Origin: SVFI01 sp964519385
GTDB taxonomy: Bacteria; Bacillota; Clostridia; Lachnospirales; Lachnospiraceae
Length of the DNA: 46,469 nucleotides
Reading direction: 5' to 3'
Assembly (NCBI GenBank): GCA_964519385.1
Contig: CAZFLR010000016.1
Location: 1-46,469 of the forward strand
Shown: piece by piece, positions 26,327 through 34,100 of the stretch
How positions within the stretch are numbered: the first letter of the stretch is position 1
How the letters are laid out: the number at the start of each line of letters is the position of its first letter
Translations under genes and position numbers: made by a program
The notes under the pieces: generated by a model
What the model was told of the DNA's origin: nothing
The model's input: the letters and a program-made list of their open reading frames with translations, nothing else
Databases searched by the model: none

Positions 26327-26482
26327 ATGCCCGCAAGAGCGAAATTATCATTGACGGAGACTTGACCAAGAGTTGAAAAAAAGTTAGGAAGTGATGAATT
26401 GCCGAAGAAACCGATTAAGTATAGAGATAAATATTTTTCTAACAAAATAACTACAAACCAAATTCGTTACAAGCAGGACTAA
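26327..26482 (+). pseudogene. Small basic ORF interrupted by an in-frame TGA
   Basis: Unrecognised. From the ATG at 26327 the frame reads MPARAKLSLTET, then TGA at 26363-26365, then continues open for 38 more codons (PRVEKKLGSDELPKKP, then IKYRDKYFSNKITTNQIRYK) to TAA at 26480. The second half is rich in Lys/Arg/Tyr. The stop lies 4 bases before the KilA-N start, so the two looked like one transcription unit. One base change (TGA to CGA or GGA) would restore a 51-residue protein. Confidence 0.5.
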
Positions 26483-26486
26483 GTCC

Positions 26487-27140
26487 ATGATTATTAATGC
26501 AACTGGTACAGAAATATCCATACTAAAACACTCCAATGACTTTGAAAAAAACTATATATCATTAACAAATATTGCCAGAAGGAAAAATCCACATGAACCC
26601 AAAGATGTCGTAAAAACTGGATGCGCTTACGTTCCACTATTGACTATCCTGGTTTGTGGAACAATTAAACAATCCGGATTTTAAAGGGGTCGAATTCGAC
26701 ACCTTTAGAAAAGAATCCGGAACAAATGCATTTTCCCTTACCCTGCAGCGATGGATTGAATCAACAAATGCAATCGGCATAATATCAAAATCAGGTAGAT
26801 ACGGTGGTACCTATGCTCATTCGGATATTGCGTTTGAATTTGCTTCCCGGATCTCTCCCGAATTCAAGCTTTATATTATAAAGGATTATCAGCGTCTAAA
26901 AAAAGATGAAGCAGAACGACAAGCATTAAGCCGGGATAGCAAACGCGAACTGACCAAAATCAACTATCGCATACATACGGGTGCTATTAAAGAATTTTTG
27001 ATTTTCCCAGAACTTACGCCACAGGAAATCAACCACAAATACGCCAGTGAGGCAGATATACTGAATATGGTATTGTTTTGAAAAACCACTAAGCAGTGGC
27101 GTGAAGAAACCGGTATTACAAAAGAAAATCTGGTCGAAGA
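26487..27140 (+). pseudogene. KilA-N domain protein, frameshifted and with a nonsense codon
   Basis: KilA-N is a phage-derived DNA-binding domain. The N-terminal part reads YISLTNIARRKNPHEPKDVV. The frame is then lost by a one-base deletion in the A run near 26612-26616, where NWMRLRSTIDYPGLW continues in a second frame, and a second one-base loss near 26657 leads into the third frame with EQLNNPDFKGVEFDTFRKES and TNAIGIISKSGRYGGTYAHS. The C-terminal part is cut by TGA at 27079, where family members would have Gly (LNMVLF-G-KTTKQWREETGI). Homology ends near 27140. At least three lesions make a functional product unlikely. Confidence 0.85.
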
Positions 27141-27162
27141 CCATTCCGTTTTCATAAAAATA

Positions 27163-27900
27163 TTAATTTTTCACCTCATCATTATATCTGAAAAAAACAT
27201 ATGAAACCACAAAAGATATAATATATACAAACAAGGCAGTCACTCCGGATACATAAATTAACTTATCCATGTAATCCATATCATTTAAAATTTTATCAGA
27301 AAACTTTATTAAGCCCTCAACATTAAATGAATCTGGCAGCTCTCCATATAAACCATACATCAAAAATGCAATTAATATAATGTAAAACAACAACATTTTC
27401 ACATACCTGCCATACTTGCTACCAAAACGTATTGATAACGGAATTTCAAGTGCCGATTGTATAAGAAAAAAAGCCGCAAGCATAATCATAAGCTTAATCA
27501 TATTTTTACCATATCCGTTTACCACATTTGAAATCTCAAGCATAAGATAAAAATATCCTACAGTATAAAGCATGAACATAAAATTAATTATGTATTTAGC
27601 TATAAGCTCTCCTCTTTCAGGAATTGGTGATGAAGCAGCAAAATAATTCCAACCCACACCTTCATCTGATTTTATCAGACATCCCATAATCTCAGATTCT
27701 ATTATAAATACTATTATCATCGCAAGAAACAGAATAATCTCCATGACAAAAACCAATACATCATAGTCATCTGGATATTTTTTCTTTATCATTTCACTAA
27801 AGGGTGCAACAAACAAAACAGCAAATACAATATAAAACATCATACTTATCAATAAGTTCTTTTTATTAACCATTAAATTTTTTCTAATCAGCCCCCACAT
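27163..27900 (-). CDS. ABC-2 type transporter permease
   Basis: The 245 residues form six hydrophobic segments with short loops, typical of ABC-2 exporters of the bacitracin/lantibiotic and YtrBC type. No catalytic motif is expected. It overlaps the upstream permease by 13 bases. With the other permease, one ATPase and the GntR regulator it completes a four-gene operon. The substrate is unknown; by analogy with ytrABCDEF and bcr-type systems it may respond to cell-wall-active compounds. Confidence 0.8.
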   Translation of the reverse strand: MWGLIRKNLMVNKKNLLISMMFYIVFAVLFVAPFSEMIKKKYPDDYDVLVFVMEIILFLAMIIVFIIESEIMGCLIKSDEGVGWNYFAASSPIPERGELIAKYIINFMFMLYTVGYFYLMLEISNVVNGYGKNMIKLMIMLAAFFLIQSALEIPLSIRFGSKYGRYVKMLLFYIILIAFLMYGLYGELPDSFNVEGLIKFSDKILNDMDYMDKLIYVSGVTALFVYIISFVVSYVFFRYNDEVKN

Positions 27901-28676
27901 ATCCTATCACTCCTATCTAAAATTTTACACAGGCCAAAATACGATATGGCTATACCCAAAATAATTATCACACACATAACAGCTAACATCACCAGCCCAT
28001 AGCCTTTAAAAAAATTTTCCAGACTACCCAAAAGCTTTATATCTTCCATAATCTCATCTGCCTTTTTAAGGAAAGTATCCTTTAAAGGTGTAAAAAACAA
28101 TACAGCCGCCACAGAATAAAATAGTACGATTAAACCAAGCATTATTCCTCCAAATGCTTTGTCTGCACTTTTTAATTTGTATGTAAGCGGAGTTGCAATG
28201 CATAACACAAAGAAAAGAATCGATATAGCCATTGTTCCAAACCATAATCCCATTTTCACATTATCAAAGCTAAATAATACTCCAAATATCAGACCATATA
28301 TAGTCTCAGAGATTATTCCTATAAAAAAGCATGAACAAAGCTCTAGAAGCTTTGTCTTTATACATCTCCTGTAATAATCTGGTGTAGAATATGCATACAT
28401 CACAAAACCACTTGTTAAATCTCCCTCTATAGAGCTTAAAGGAAAACCAAAAGACTCAGCTGCTATGACAAATCCAGACAAAAAGATGCAAACTATCTCC
28501 GTGAATTCCCTACTAACCGTACTCTCAGGTGAAGCGTCTGCAAGATTTCCATATTCATAAGAAAAGCAAAAGGCTATACCAAACAACAAAAGGAATAAGA
28601 ATGTAACTATCATTACGGATATCATCTTTTTATATAAATATATATCTTTTATATAATATCCTGTCATATTCTCCAC
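27888..28676 (-). CDS. ABC transporter permease, second subunit
   Basis: A 262-residue protein with six membrane segments (the first MISVMIVTFLFLLLFGIAF, the last VMLAVMCVIIILGIAI). It lacks ABC motifs and so pairs with the upstream ATPase. It shares 13 bases with each neighbour, which points to translational coupling in this cassette. Sequence is AT-rich relative to the flanking core operons, consistent with acquisition. Confidence 0.8.
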   Translation of the reverse strand: MENMTGYYIKDIYLYKKMISVMIVTFLFLLLFGIAFCFSYEYGNLADASPESTVSREFTEIVCIFLSGFVIAAESFGFPLSSIEGDLTSGFVMYAYSTPDYYRRCIKTKLLELCSCFFIGIISETIYGLIFGVLFSFDNVKMGLWFGTMAISILFFVLCIATPLTYKLKSADKAFGGIMLGLIVLFYSVAAVLFFTPLKDTFLKKADEIMEDIKLLGSLENFFKGYGLVMLAVMCVIIILGIAISYFGLCKILDRSDRICGG

Positions 28677-29545
28677 TCCCTTCCTGATTTACCCTTCACA
28701 TAAAACAGTAATATATCGTCTAAAGAAGTATTTTCAATAATTGCCCCTGAATACTTTATCTTACATTCCTGCCTGTTACGAACCATAATGGATGCATCAA
28801 AATCACTTAATCTGATACTTACAATATCTAACGGATCTATTTCATGTATCATGTCCTTTGAGCATTTTATAATTCCATGAGAAGCAAGAATATCATCCTT
28901 ATAACCAGTCATAATAATATTACCGTTATGTATAAATGTAATACTGTCAGCAATACGTTCAAGATCACTTGTTATATGACTCGACATTAGTATACTGTTA
29001 TCTTCATTTTGCATGTATTGCATAAATACATCCAACATCTCACTTCTTACAACCGGATCCAGTCCCGACGTAGCCTCATCCATGATAAGAAGCTTTGCAT
29101 CATGTGACAATGCCACAGCAATCTGAAGTTTCATCTTCATACCCTTTGAAAATTTTACAGTTTTTTTCTTAATCGGTATATTAAATCTCTCAAGATAATC
29201 AAAAAAGAGACTGCTGTCCCAGCTTTCATATATTCTCTTTAAAATCTTATCTAATTGATACGCATTTAGATTTTCATGAAATGGAAATGTATCAAAAACA
29301 ACTGCTATGTCATTTTTTATCTGTCTTTCACACATGACATTATCCATTCCAAATATTTTTATACTTCCATCATCCTTTTTTATAATATTAAGAATTGCCT
29401 TAATTGTTGTGCTTTTTCCCGCTCCATTCTGACCTACAAAACCCATGATACTGCCCTTAGGCAGTTTCAAATCTATTCCATCTAATAAAAAACCATCATA
29501 TTTTTTTGTGAGATTATTAATTTCTATTGCATTTTCATAATTCAT
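28664..29545 (-). CDS. ABC transporter ATP-binding protein (YtrB/BcrA-like)
   Basis: The 293 residues carry Walker A GFVGQNGAGKSTTIKAIL (about 35-52), a Q-loop region VVFDTFPFHENL, a degenerate signature FSKGMKMKLQIAVALS in place of LSGGQ, Walker B LLIMDEATSGLDP and the H-loop MSSHITSDLERIAD. The degenerate signature is common in drug-export ATPases of this subgroup. It follows the GntR regulator by 30 bases. Confidence 0.9.
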   Translation of the reverse strand: MNYENAIEINNLTKKYDGFLLDGIDLKLPKGSIMGFVGQNGAGKSTTIKAILNIIKKDDGSIKIFGMDNVMCERQIKNDIAVVFDTFPFHENLNAYQLDKILKRIYESWDSSLFFDYLERFNIPIKKKTVKFSKGMKMKLQIAVALSHDAKLLIMDEATSGLDPVVRSEMLDVFMQYMQNEDNSILMSSHITSDLERIADSITFIHNGNIIMTGYKDDILASHGIIKCSKDMIHEIDPLDIVSIRLSDFDASIMVRNRQECKIKYSGAIIENTSLDDILLFYVKGKSGREWRI

Positions 29546-29575
29546 TTTCCTTACTCCCTTCGCAATTTGCTTTTA

Positions 29576-29947
29576 TTATTCTACATATAGATTATCAAGA
29601 ATCTCATGCATATCATCTAATGTCACATTACTTTGTCTGGCTTTTATCACCGCCATCTCTATATAATGCTCAATCTGCTTTAGATATTCTTCACGTATAA
29701 TATCTTTATTCTGACCTTTAACATAACAGCCTTTGCCTGCATAGGTAACTATAAAACCACTTTTCTCAAGCTCTTCATATGCACGCTTCGTAGTTATAAG
29801 ACTTATCCTTAACTGCCCTGCAAGCAATCGCATGGACGGAAGGACATCCCCCTCTGCAAGCTCTCCACTTATTATCTTCGCCTTAATTTGTGAAACAATC
29901 TGCTCATAAATAGGTTCATCTAATGTACTACTTATTATAATATCCAT
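29576..29947 (-). CDS. GntR-family regulator, YtrA subfamily
   Basis: A winged-helix repressor that heads the ABC operon. I choose the ATG at 29947, preceded by AGAGGA, giving 123 residues starting MDIIISSTLDEPIYEQIVSQ; an ATG at 29968 has no site and lies near the operator. The GntR DNA-binding domain runs to about residue 72 (LPSMRLLAGQLRISLITTKR, then AYEELEKSGFIVTYAGKG), followed by a short C-terminal dimerisation helix pair, the hallmark of YtrA-type regulators. It is expected to bind its own promoter, where palindromes are found. Confidence 0.9.
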   Translation of the reverse strand: MDIIISSTLDEPIYEQIVSQIKAKIISGELAEGDVLPSMRLLAGQLRISLITTKRAYEELEKSGFIVTYAGKGCYVKGQNKDIIREEYLKQIEHYIEMAVIKARQSNVTLDDMHEILDNLYVE

Positions 29948-29969
29948 TTCTTCCTCTTTCTCATTCACT

Positions 29970-29977
29970 GTATATAC
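29970..29977. promoter_or_regulatory. Secondary operator half-site for the YtrA-type regulator
   Basis: GTATATAC is self-complementary and repeats the half-site of the main operator 18 bases away, downstream of the expected transcript start. It is a candidate second binding site. Confidence 0.4.
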
Positions 29978-29987
29978 TGTGCATATC

Positions 29988-30006
29988 GTATATATACATT
30001 ATATAC
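29988..30006. promoter_or_regulatory. Palindromic operator over the -10 of the GntR-ABC operon
   Basis: GTATATA, 5 bases, TATATAC is a perfect inverted repeat that covers the -10 hexamer. Position and symmetry fit a repressor site for the YtrA-type regulator that the operon encodes. Confidence 0.6.
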
Positions 30007-30025
30007 AATGTTATATCTTTGTCAA
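29998..30025 (-). promoter_or_regulatory. Near-consensus promoter of the GntR-ABC operon
   Basis: Minus strand: TTGACA (30025-30020), 16-base spacer, TATAAT (30003-29998). Both hexamers are perfect; the spacer is one base short of optimal. Confidence 0.85.
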
Positions 30026-30038
30026 TACTTTTTAAATA

Positions 30039-30209
30039 TTATAAATAAAAAACTGTCCGCCATGCCTTAACACTTTCCAAATCTCTCGTAGCCAGACTTT
30101 GCATAATTGCCAGTCTGATGGCTTCTGACTGATTATCAGTTTTTAATTTCTATTTTAAAAGTTCTATTTCTCCTTCTTCAATCCTTAAAGTTACCTTCTG
30201 CTTACTCAA
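30039..30209 (-). pseudogene. Ribbon-helix-helix (Arc/CopG-like) small protein with an amber codon
   Basis: From a TTG start at 30209 behind a perfect AAAGGAGG the frame reads MSKQKVTLRIEEGEIELLK, then TAG at 30152-30150, then KLKTDNQSEAIRLAIMQSL and so on to TAA at 30039, 56 residues in all. The pattern beta-strand (VTLRI), helix, then NQSEAIRLAI is typical of RHH DNA-binding proteins, often antitoxins. It starts 13 bases after the stop of the RHS-linked tail, so it was probably its partner or immunity-type gene. Confidence 0.65.
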
Positions 30210-30222
30210 ATGTACTCCTCCT

Positions 30223-31074
30223 TTACGGATGGAGCATCTTCAATAGAAAAACCTCGTCAGACTCAAAACCAGCATTAAAGTTGGCTAATTCACCATCAAA
30301 CTGTTTAGAGTAATCCCATACTTTACCTGTTGTTTTACCACTCTTCCCCGCTCCCTTCGCTCCATCCTACTTCTTTAGGGCGGTCTTTATGGCGGTTTTG
30401 ATGTCATCATACTTCCGGCCGGCACATTTTACGGCGGTCAAGCAGTGCATGATCGCTGAAGGCGGAAAATCCTCCTTCCGTGCAAAGCCCGAACGGGTCA
30501 ACAAGACTGACCGGATTCCCCTGCACATAGCTGTATCGGTTCAGCGACTGGCTGTTATCTATGCTTCCCGTTAATACGTCCCGGTTCATAAACCTTCTTA
30601 TATCCGTATTATAATAGCGCGCACGCATATAGTTCAAACGGTTTTTATCCGTGCTGACCCCGTACTCGCCGTTAAATAAAAAGCGGATACCGGATGCCAT
30701 GTCCGTGCCGAGGGGTACCTAAAAGCTCGCCGCAGGTTCCGTAGCAGAAGGTATTTGCCTGCCACGCGCATTCCTCTCCGGTGCCCACTCTTCGCGCTTT
30801 CCTTCCCACCGCCCGGTTTTTCACCGCCTGCAGCTCCGCTGTTCCCGCAGTACGCCCGGCTTATGAGGTTCCCGTTTGCATCGTACTCATAGACGCTATA
30901 TCCTCCGTCATCATATATCACTCTGCTGACGCGGCCAAGCTTATCGTATTCGTAGGTCTGCGCCTGTATCCCGGTCCTCATCAGCAAAACAAAAAAAGAC
31001 AGCACCACAAGCGTGATAAACACGCCTGCGGTCTGTCTTAAAAATCTTAGAGCTCTTCTGCTCAAATGTCTCAT
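30223..31074 (-). pseudogene. Remnant RHS/YD-repeat protein with a short variable tail
   Basis: The intact N-terminus (ATG at 31074 behind GAGGGGGAAGG) has a membrane segment (VFITLVVLSFFVLLM) and two YD repeats (YEYDKLGRVSRVIYDDGG, YSVYEYDANGNLIS). The RHS core then appears in another frame at 30407-30700 (FLFNGEYGVSTDKNRLNYMR, NRYSYVQGNPVSLVDPFGLC). The tail returns to the first frame near 30435 (GRKYDDIKTAIKTALKK), meets TAG at 30369-30367 and ends with KVWDYSKQFDGELANFNAGF and ESDEVFLLKMLHP at TAA 30223. With only about 280 codons, against over 1000 in intact RHS proteins, plus several frameshifts, it is a deletion remnant. The tail after DPFGLC is where RHS toxins carry their toxic domain; its family is not recognised. 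Confidence 0.8.
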
Positions 31075-31112
31075 ATGCCTTCCCCCTCTGTTCCCTCAAT
31101 GTTTCATCCTTA

Positions 31113-31139
31113 CCAAATCCAAAGCATCAACTCACTGCT
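31113..31139. repeat. 27-bp direct repeat, copy 1 (upstream of the RHS remnant)
   Basis: It matches copy 2 (31644-31670) at 24 of 27 bases. It lies directly after the stop codon of the small membrane protein and 39 bases upstream of the RHS start. Confidence 0.7.
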
Positions 31140-31140
31140 A

Positions 31141-31626
31141 TTAAAGCAGCAATCCTATTCCTGCAAAAATCACAGAAATTATCGCCAGACCGACCGTACC
31201 GGCAAACCATTTTCTGCATTTATCGGATTTTGTGATGTAGGGCATCAAATCCTCCGTTCCCGGAATTACCCACGCCCGGGTATGTACGACCCAGAAATCA
31301 TCGATACCAAACCGGTCAATGAGATTCATTACGGACAGAATGATGAAGCACTGCCAGAAACCGTTCCAGAATCCCCGTGCGCCATTAATTACATACACGC
31401 ACATCCACAAATACGCTATATAAAGTGGCAGACAAACAATTTTCAACACGATGGCCCTTTGCCTGATTTTTTCTTTCGTGGTCAGTCCCAGTTCCACACA
31501 GCGCTCCTGCACCTTTTGGTCATACATATGCACCATACCTACAGCGCCTTTGCGGATGCCGACGGCGCAGACCAATACGAGCAATGCGCCCAATCCAACT
31601 CCTTCCAATATCACTTGCAATAACAT
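31141..31626 (-). CDS. Small polytopic membrane protein of unknown family
   Basis: I start at the ATG at 31626, preceded by GAGGAGG; the open frame upstream to 31728 lacks a site. The 161 residues have four hydrophobic segments: at the N-terminus (LLQVILEGVGLGALLVLVCA), around residues 60-78, 83-100, and at the C-terminus (GTVGLAIISVIFAGIGLLL). A conserved-looking loop reads MNLIDRFGIDDFWVVHTRAW. The family is not recognised. It neighbours the RHS remnant, so an immunity-type role is possible but unproven. Confidence 0.7.
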   Translation of the reverse strand: MLLQVILEGVGLGALLVLVCAVGIRKGAVGMVHMYDQKVQERCVELGLTTKEKIRQRAIVLKIVCLPLYIAYLWMCVYVINGARGFWNGFWQCFIILSVMNLIDRFGIDDFWVVHTRAWVIPGTEDLMPYITKSDKCRKWFAGTVGLAIISVIFAGIGLLL

Positions 31627-31643
31627 TATGTATTCCTCCTCAT

Positions 31644-31670
31644 CTAAATCTAAAGCATCAACGCACTGCT
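31644..31670. repeat. 27-bp direct repeat, copy 2 (upstream of the membrane protein gene)
   Basis: It matches copy 1 (31113-31139) at 24 of 27 bases and lies 17 bases upstream of the membrane protein start. Both copies therefore sit in the leader of a minus-strand gene. Confidence 0.7.
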
Positions 31671-31779
31671 GAGAAATCACGCCAAAGCTACAAATGACAC
31701 ATTTGCCCGTTTGCATGCCGGCTCGCAATAGCGGGCGCTAACTCTAATTAGTTCTTCCTAACCTATAGCCTTTTAAAAA

Positions 31780-31795
31780 GCTGCCAATCAGCAGC
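31780..31795 (-). terminator. Weak terminator-like hairpin
   Basis: Minus strand: GCTGC, 6 bases, GCAGC followed by TTTTT. The stem is short, and no gene with a clear stop lies just upstream, so this may be a leftover of a lost gene. Confidence 0.35.
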
Positions 31796-32009
31796 GTTTG
31801 GTTAGGGGTCTCCGGACTCGAAAATCATTTCGTTCTTTCGGTCATGATTTTACTCTTTGCATTTACCTCTGTCAATAGGTTTTAAAAAAAGTTGCAAACG
31901 CAGATGTCGGAAACATACTTGTTTCTTTTATGAAAATCCCCTTGCTCCTTTTCCGGTTCTTATATTAAGATAGTAGGAAAGACAACGAAACCATTTGGAG
32001 GTTTTCAGC

Positions 32010-33170
32010 ATGACAAGCAAATTATTTTATGAAGATATACATATAACCGACTTTACAGCCCGTGTCCTCTCCTGTGAGGAAATAACCGCCTCATCCGGAG
32101 ACATTCTCTGGCGCGTCCTCCTTGATGCCACGGCCTTCTTTCCGGAGGAGGGCGGACAGAGCCCCGATATCGGAACCTTGGGCGGTCAGCCTGTGCTCGA
32201 TGTTCAGATTGAACAGGATAATATTTATCACACGGTAAAAGAGCCGATAGCTCCGGGAGAAAGCGTGGACGGTCATGTTGAATGGCAGCAGCGGTTTGAT
32301 TTTATGCAGCAGCATTCCGGCGAACACATTCTCTCCGGACTTGTTCACACGCGATTTGGGCTAAACAATGTCGGATTTCACTTAAGTACACGCGAGGTAA
32401 CAATGGATTTTGACGGTGTACTCACGAAGGATGAGCTAAACGAAATAGAGATTGCGGCCAATCAGGCAGTTTATCAAAATCTTCCGATTGAAATCACTTA
32501 TCCTGACAGTGAGGAGCTTGCCACGCTCTCCTATCGCAGTAAAATCGAAATTGAAGGTCCGGTGCGAATCGTTACGATTCCCGGCATTGATGTATGTGCC
32601 TGCTGTGCTCCGCATGTAGATACGACCGGACAGATTGGTCTGATTAAAATTGTCAGTGTACAGAATTACAAGGGAGGAATCCGGCTCAATATTCTTTGCG
32701 GATTACGTGCCCTTCTCGACTATCGCACGAAGCTTGACAGCATCACGACACTCGCGCAAAGTATGTCCGTCAAACAAGAGCAGGTTGTAAATGTCTACGA
32801 AAAGCTGAAGGAAGAGAATCGTATGCTGAAGGAAACAGCCGCCGGTTTACAGTCAAAATATCTTACACAGGCACTTGCCACCCTTCCGTCACCTTCACAG
32901 TCCGCTCATGCCGTTCTCTTTACCGACATCAGCGATAACATAGCGATACGAAATGCGGTCAATGACCTGACCGAACACTACGATGGCTATTGCGCCATCT
33001 TTTTCGGCGAAGAAGAAAATTACCGCTTCATCCTTGCAAGCAGACAGCTTGACTGCAACGAAGCGGCAAAAAAATTCCGCACTCTGCTCAATGCAAAATG
33101 CGGAGGAAATACGCTTATGATACAGGGAAGTGTCTCTTCTTCCAGAGAAAAGATTCTTTCACTGTTTTAA
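32010..33170 (+). CDS. Alanyl-tRNA editing protein, AlaX-L type with DHHA1 domain
   Basis: A free-standing deacylase that clears Ser- or Gly-mischarged tRNA-Ala. With the ATG at 32010 (TTTGGAGG before it) it has 386 residues. The zinc and editing site is visible as HSGEH (MQQHSGEHILSGL) and CACCAPHV, and the N-terminal AlaRS-like part has FFPEEGGQSPD. A coiled-coil stretch and a C-terminal DHHA1 domain (ending KCGGNTLMIQGSVSS) mark the long form. It is the only intact plus-strand gene found here and its stop overlaps that of ribF by 4 bases, tail to tail. Confidence 0.93.
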   Translation: MTSKLFYEDIHITDFTARVLSCEEITASSGDILWRVLLDATAFFPEEGGQSPDIGTLGGQPVLDVQIEQDNIYHTVKEPIAPGESVDGHVEWQQRFDFMQQHSGEHILSGLVHTRFGLNNVGFHLSTREVTMDFDGVLTKDELNEIEIAANQAVYQNLPIEITYPDSEELATLSYRSKIEIEGPVRIVTIPGIDVCACCAPHVDTTGQIGLIKIVSVQNYKGGIRLNILCGLRALLDYRTKLDSITTLAQSMSVKQEQVVNVYEKLKEENRMLKETAAGLQSKYLTQALATLPSPSQSAHAVLFTDISDNIAIRNAVNDLTEHYDGYCAIFFGEEENYRFILASRQLDCNEAAKKFRTLLNAKCGGNTLMIQGSVSSSREKILSLF

Positions 33171-34099
33171 ATTCCAAAATATTCTTTTCCTTTGCTCACA
33201 TCTGCAGCAATTGCTTCCCTGAGTGCATCAAGGTCTGAAAATTTCTTCTCACCCCGCTCATAGTGATGCAAATGGACAACAATATCCTTTTCATAGATAT
33301 CTTCATCAAAATCATGGATGTAGGTTTCCACACCCTTCCGGCCGGGTACCCCTTTGGGGGTCTCAATGGTCGGCTTACATCCTATATTGGTTACACCGTA
33401 AAAAGTCTGTTCCCCATAGGTGACGGTCGAAAAATAAACTCCGTCCGGCGGCAGAATTTTCTGCTTTTGCGGATGCAGATTGACTGTCGGCATACCCAGC
33501 TTATGACCGATACGGTTTCCGTGCTCCACTCGTCCGCTGACAAAAAACGGCTCATCCATAAGCTTTGTCACCAGCTCCATATTTCCGCGTTCCACCTCAT
33601 TTCTGACATAGGTCGAGCTGATATCTCTCCCATCATGGCACAGTTTTGAAATAATACGAACCTGCACTCCACGGTTTCGGGCAATTCTGCATAGAAGCTC
33701 TGCATTACCTTCACCCCGGTTTCCAAATGATACATCCTTTCCGGCTGCAATAAAGCGGGCATTCATCTTTTCAATCAGAAAATAATTTACATAATCCTCC
33801 GGCATTACGGCCGCTGTTTCCCTGCAAAACGGATATTCCACCAGATAATCTATTCCCATCTTCTCAAAGGCAATTCTTTTTTCCTCCCGTGTCATCAGCT
33901 CCGTGACACCTTCGCCGCGGAAAAAAACTGCCGGAGACGGATCAAAGGTAAACACCGCCGTTTTCAATCCGAGCTGCCTCGCATCAAAAATCTCGCGCAG
34001 AAGACGTTTATGGCCTCTGTGAATCCCGTCAAACTTTCCGATTGCGACCGCACAACCCTCTTCAATTTTAAAATCTGTTGTTCCCGAAATTAGTTTCAT
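33167..34099 (-). CDS. ribF: Bifunctional riboflavin kinase / FAD synthetase
   Basis: It makes FMN from riboflavin and then FAD. The 310 residues have an N-terminal nucleotidyltransferase domain (about 15-180) with AIGKFDGIHRGHKRLL (HxGH motif) and DISSTYVRNEVERGNMELV, and a C-terminal riboflavin kinase domain (about 185-305) with RIGHKLGMPTVNL and GVTNIGCKPTI. It is the last gene of the rimP-to-ribF operon, 1 base after truB. Confidence 0.96.
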   Translation of the reverse strand: MKLISGTTDFKIEEGCAVAIGKFDGIHRGHKRLLREIFDARQLGLKTAVFTFDPSPAVFFRGEGVTELMTREEKRIAFEKMGIDYLVEYPFCRETAAVMPEDYVNYFLIEKMNARFIAAGKDVSFGNRGEGNAELLCRIARNRGVQVRIISKLCHDGRDISSTYVRNEVERGNMELVTKLMDEPFFVSGRVEHGNRIGHKLGMPTVNLHPQKQKILPPDGVYFSTVTYGEQTFYGVTNIGCKPTIETPKGVPGRKGVETYIHDFDEDIYEKDIVVHLHHYERGEKKFSDLDALREAIAADVSKGKEYFGI

Positions 34100-34100
34100 A

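Larger units (their letters stand above)
31627..32009. other. Intergenic region between the membrane protein and the AlaX gene
   Basis: No convincing gene. It holds the second copy of a 27-bp repeat (31644-31670); a weak hairpin at 31780-31795 followed on the minus strand by TTTTT; a CCTAACC/GGTTAGG pair about 45 bases apart around it; and a perfect 8-bp inverted repeat AAAATCAT/ATGATTTT at 31821-31851. These may be the decayed 5' end of the accessory cassette. The AlaX promoter must lie near 31900-31985, but I see no clear hexamers. Confidence 0.5.

Noticed and set aside
31780..31851. Riboswitch or insertion-sequence end in the AlaX upstream region
   Set aside because: Several short inverted repeats occur but do not form a known fold, and no transposase or target-site duplication was seen.
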